Source: Chitinivibrionia bacterium
GTDB lineage: Bacteria; Krumholzibacteriota; Krumholzibacteriia; WVZY01
Reading direction: 5' to 3'
Length of the DNA stretch: 17,856 bases
Assembly (NCBI GenBank): GCA_016208665.1
Contig: JACQXT010000024.1
Coordinates: 1 to 17,856, forward strand
Below, piece by piece: positions 15,233 through 17,856 of this stretch. The stretch's first letter is position 1; each line of letters opens with the position of its first letter. The position numbers were made by a program, and so were the translations under genes. Under the pieces are notes generated by a model, which had not been told where the DNA came from, made no database searches, and saw only the letters and a program-made list of their open reading frames with translations.

Positions 15233-16425
15233 TCCAGGAGCTGCGGCCGAAGGTCGCGCAGGTTCCGGGCATTTCGGTGTTTTTCCAGAATCCTCCTCCA
15301 ATCCGGTTCGGGGGGCGTCTCAGCAAGAGCCAATACCAGTATACACTGCAAGGATCCGATACCGATGAACTCTACCGGTATGCGCAGCTTCTCCTGGATG
15401 AGATGCGTTCGTTTCCCGAGCTGCAGGACGTGACGACCGATGCGCAAATCACCAATCCGCAGGTAAACGTCGATATCGACCGCGACAAAGCCGCGAGCCT
15501 CGGCGTTACGCCGCAGCAAATCGAAAGCGCACTGTACAGCGCCTACGGATCGCGACAGGTATCGACCATCTATGCTCCCCATAATACGTATGACGTGATC
15601 ATGGAAGTGGATCCCCGGTATCAAATGGACCCGGCGGCGCTGGCGATGCTGTACATAAACGGCGCCTCGGGAAATCTCGTTCCCCTGAGCGCCGTGGCCT
15701 CCATCGAACCGACCGTCGGCCCGCTCTCCGTCAACCATTCCGGGCAATTGCCCGCCGTCACCCTGTCGTTCAATACGGCGCCCGGCGTATCGCTCGGCAG
15801 CGGCGTCGCCAAAGTGGAAGACGCGGCGGCCGAGATACTGCCGGCGACGATATCGACGAGTTTTCAGGGAACGGCTCAAGCGTTCCAGTCGTCCATGAGC
15901 GGTCTGGGGTGGCTGCTCCTCCTCGCCGTGCTCGTCATTTATCTCGTGCTGGGCATTCTGTACGAGAGCTTCATCCATCCGCTGACGATTTTGTCGGCGC
16001 TGCCGTTCGCAGGATTCGGGGCGCTCGTTACGCTCGCCCTGTTTCGTGTGGAATTGAGCATCTACGCGTTCGTGGGAGTCATCATGCTCGTCGGCCTCGT
16101 GAAGAAAAACGGCATCATGATGATCGACTTTGCGCTCGCCGCGCAGCGGAATGAACATATGAACGCGGCCGATGCAATCTTCGAAGCGTGCGTCATCCGC
16201 TTCAGGCCGATCATGATGACCACGATGGCGGCGCTCATGGGCACATTGCCGATCGCCGTCGGCCTCGGCGCGGGCGCCGAATCCCGCAGGCCGCTCGGAT
16301 TGGCGGTCGTCGGAGGACTGCTCTTCTCGCAATTGCTCACGCTGTTCGTGACCCCCGTGTTCTACGTGTACATGGAGCGGATACAGAACCGGTTTCGTGG
16401 GAGTCGCCGATCTATTAATAGATAA
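15229..16425 (+). pseudogene. RND multidrug efflux pump inner-membrane subunit, C-terminal part (gene broken)
   Basis: This is the remainder of the RND pump, in the frame shifted by one from its N-terminal part. It begins at VIQELRPKVAQVPGISVFFQ and continues through GGRLSKSQYQYTLQ, QVNVDIDRDKAASLGV and SRQVSTIYAPHNTYDV (a hallmark of MdtB/C-like pumps). Helices 8-12 follow, including VGLVKKNGIMMIDFA with the helix-10 lysine and FRPIMMTTMAALMGTLPIA. It would need the GTG at 15229 as a start, with no Shine-Dalgarno. The two parts together give about 947 residues against about 1,020-1,040 in complete relatives. The end of the gene lies in a perfect palindrome. A longer open frame exists upstream (from 14401), but it is a shadow of the N-terminal part. 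Confidence 0.86.
16410..16423. repeat. Perfect 14-bp palindrome over the RND stop codon
   Basis: ATCTATTAATAGAT is its own reverse complement and covers the last codons and the first base of the TAA stop. It is far more AT-rich than its surroundings. It could be a protein-binding site or part of a 3' structure. Confidence 0.6.
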
Positions 16426-16429
16426 TAAC

Positions 16430-16439
16430 GTAGCGCTAC
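16430..16439. repeat. Perfect 10-bp palindrome
   Basis: GTAGCGCTAC is self-complementary and starts seven bases after the 14-bp palindrome. The hairpin at 16450 follows. Confidence 0.5.
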
Positions 16440-16449
16440 ACACAATCCG

Positions 16450-16466
16450 GGTGCGGAAGCCGCACC
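16450..16466 (+). other. Strong hairpin after the efflux operon
   Basis: GGTGCGG and CCGCACC form a perfect 7-bp stem with a 3-base loop (AAG), 24 bases after the RND stop. No T-run follows (the next bases are GCCCCCC), so it is not a classic intrinsic terminator. It may still stabilise or end the transcript. Confidence 0.5.
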
Positions 16467-16500
16467 GCCCCCCGGCGGTCTCGCCCGCAATTCGTCCACG

Positions 16501-16519
16501 ATTCTAACACAATTCTAAC
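16501..16519 (+). promoter_or_regulatory. 11-bp-spaced direct repeat upstream of the porin gene
   Basis: ATTCTAAC occurs at 16501-16508 and again at 16512-16519, exactly one helical turn apart. This arrangement resembles tandem boxes bound by OmpR/PhoB-family regulators. A weak -10-like GTCTAA (16535-16540) follows. Regulation of the porin by such a protein is inference. Confidence 0.4.
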
Positions 16520-16652
16520 TTGGCCCTCATCCTGGTCTAAAGAGCATTCCGCATACTCCAGTTCGATATTCGGCATGAGAGCGAGGACACGCTCACATCA
16601 TCTCTGACCTTTTCTGATTCTTGGTACCCGCGGGAAACCGCAACGCACATGC

Positions 16653-16660
16653 AAGGAGGG
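16653..16660 (+). promoter_or_regulatory. Shine-Dalgarno of the porin gene
   Basis: AAGGAGGG lies six bases before the TTG at 16667 and decides that start. The frame downstream opens with a clear signal peptide. Confidence 0.75.
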
Positions 16661-16666
16661 ATTCCT

Positions 16667-17856
16667 TTGAAACGATGTTCGATATTTTTCACGCTCGCCG
16701 CAGTACTGGCCATTATGATTCCGTTCAACGCAGCGGCCGAGGAAAGCAAACTCAACTTTTCGGGCAGCCTGCGCGGCCGCTTCGAAGGACTCTGGTACCG
16801 GCGCGATGCGAGGAATGTGCAGGCGGAAGATCGAATACGCCTTCGCTACAATCTCCGTATCAACGCCGAGGCCACGCTCAACGAGCATGCGGCGGTCGAG
16901 ATCGGGTTCAGCAGCGGCGCCGACGACAGCCGCAGCGGAAACCAGACGATCGGGGAACCGGTTGATTTCGGCCCGAACGGGATCGTCATCCGCAGGGCGT
17001 TCTTGATTTTCATGCCGTACGCCGGAGGGAAGCTTCCGAACCGGGACGGGCATTGGGAGTTCCAGTTCGGCCTCGTTCCCGAACCGTTCACCTGGAAGCA
17101 CGGCATGGACATGATGATCTGGGATAACGACTATACTCTCGGCGGGGTGAATACCTTGATCAATGCGAAGGTTGCGGAAAACGCATCATTGTTCGGGAAC
17201 GCCGGTTACTATGTTGTCGAGGAAGTCAAGAGTGCCAAGAATCCCTTCTTGGGAGCCGTTCAAGGCGGTCTCGAGGCGTCACTCTCGGACGGCGTGAAGG
17301 CCGGCGTGCGCGGGAGCTTCTTCCACTTCGACTATCTCGACGATGCGTTCATCGGCCGCGGCGTCGACGGCACCGGCGGCGCTACATCGGCCGGCGGCAA
17401 CATCGCGGACGGCCTTACGGGAGATCCCGAGGGAGGCAACCTGCAGGTCGTGGAGACGCAGGCATTCGTCGAATATGCTCCGTGGTCCGTAATCATCTTC
17501 GGAGGTTATTCGAGTAACCTGAGCGCCGAGGCGTCCGACATGCACCTCGTCGACAAGGAAAACACGGCATACAACGCGGGCATCGAGGGGGGCGACAAGA
17601 AGAAATACGCCATGCTGGGCATTGCCTACTACTACATCGAAGCGAATGCGTTTCCTTCGCAGTTTATAGACAGCGACCTCTTCGACGGCCGCACGAACCG
17701 CAAGGGCGGCCTCGTGTATGCCGCCAGGCAGCTTCTCAAGGGCGTGGATTTCAACCTGAAGGTCATGCAATCCGATGCCGTCAAAACCGACCTGCCGGCA
17801 TTCGAAGAATCGGTGAAGAATTCGAAGCGGACGAGATTGCAAGCCGATATTACATA
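16667..17856 (+). CDS. Putative outer-membrane porin (3' end outside window)
   Basis: The frame is open from a TTG at 16667 to the window edge, 396 residues, with no stop. The start is set by a near-perfect Shine-Dalgarno. A signal peptide (MKRCSIFFTLAAVLAIMIPF) ends at NAAA-EES. The mature part begins LNFSGSLRGRFEG and continues EDRIRLRYNLRINAEATLNEH. It alternates short amphipathic strands with Asp/Gly-rich loops, as in 'putative porin' (Porin_5-like) beta barrels. Examples are WEFQFGLVPEPFTWKHGMDM, KAGVRGSFFHFDYLD, QAFVEYAPWSVIIFGGYSS and YAMLGIAYYYIEAN. It would form a passive outer-membrane channel. It is separated from the efflux operon by 241 bases with palindromes, a hairpin and a direct repeat, so it is probably a separate unit. 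The substrate is unknown; a phosphate-selective (OprO/P-like) porin is an alternative. Confidence 0.8.
   Translation, partial: MKRCSIFFTLAAVLAIMIPFNAAAEESKLNFSGSLRGRFEGLWYRRDARNVQAEDRIRLRYNLRINAEATLNEHAAVEIGFSSGADDSRSGNQTIGEPVDFGPNGIVIRRAFLIFMPYAGGKLPNRDGHWEFQFGLVPEPFTWKHGMDMMIWDNDYTLGGVNTLINAKVAENASLFGNAGYYVVEEVKSAKNPFLGAVQGGLEASLSDGVKAGVRGSFFHFDYLDDAFIGRGVDGTGGATSAGGNIADGLTGDPEGGNLQVVETQAFVEYAPWSVIIFGGYSSNLSAEASDMHLVDKENTAYNAGIEGGDKKKYAMLGIAYYYIEANAFPSQFIDSDLFDGRTNRKGGLVYAARQLLKGVDFNLKVMQSDAVKTDLPAFEESVKNSKRTRLQADIT

Noticed and set aside
15221..15235. Programmed ribosomal frameshift in the RND gene
   Set aside because: There is no slippery heptamer, and a simple shift would still leave about 75-80 conserved residues missing.
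13991..15301. Long minus-strand open frame opposite the RND gene (and a similar one at 15157-16443)
   Set aside because: Both are highly charged shadow translations; the plus strand carries unmistakable RND motifs.
16450..16466. Classic rho-independent terminator
   Set aside because: The stem is good but no T-run follows, so it is listed only as a hairpin.
16621..16965. Plus-strand frame of 114 codons over the porin start
   Set aside because: It is out of phase with the porin frame, which has a signal peptide and Shine-Dalgarno and stays open to the window edge.

Overview
The window looks like chromosomal DNA of a GC-rich diderm (Gram-negative) bacterium. It encodes several lipoproteins, a tripartite envelope efflux system, a beta-barrel porin and a tRNA gene with an encoded CCA end. 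The family mix is a SpoIID-type glycan-cleaving lipoprotein, a PEP-synthase-like protein, and a TauE/SafE transporter with two small partner proteins. That mix would fit Desulfobacterota or a similar, probably uncultured lineage, but nothing here fixes the taxon. No phage, transposase, CRISPR array or replication origin was seen.

Layout. (1) Bases 2-6151, + strand: two CUT1-type sugar ABC permeases (the first cut by the window edge), then AnmK (anhydro-MurNAc kinase), a SpoIID/LytB-domain lipoprotein and a NagZ-like GH3 beta-N-acetylglucosaminidase. Together they read as a peptidoglycan-sugar salvage operon. The lipoprotein would release 1,6-anhydro-MurNAc ends, the ABC system could import the sugars, and the GH3 enzyme and AnmK would process them in the cytoplasm. 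The transport step is inference. (2) Bases 6173-6334: a clean sigma-70-type promoter and tRNA-Asp(GUC). (3) Bases 6427-8874, +: a PEP/pyruvate-dikinase-like protein with the ATP-binding and phospho-histidine domains, but with an unrecognised C-terminal domain in place of the PEP/pyruvate barrel. (4) Bases 8877-10588, - strand: a three-gene operon of a small exported membrane protein, a TauE/SafE permease and a small lipoprotein, with a good promoter at 10828-10855 and a long leader. (5) Bases 11132-16425, +: a TolC / membrane-fusion protein / RND pump operon. (6) Bases 16426-16666: palindromes, a hairpin and an 11-bp direct repeat. (7) From 16667 to the edge, +: a putative porin, incomplete, starting at TTG behind a perfect Shine-Dalgarno.

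The most unusual feature is the efflux operon. Both the TolC gene (near 12066) and the RND gene (near 15229) are out of frame. At both points the protein also lacks about 60-80 residues that the families normally have. These are internal deletions, not simple single-base frameshifts. Each junction could be explained by recombination between short direct repeats. The adaptor gene between them is intact. This is either operon decay, a population variant, or an assembly error, and read mapping would decide.
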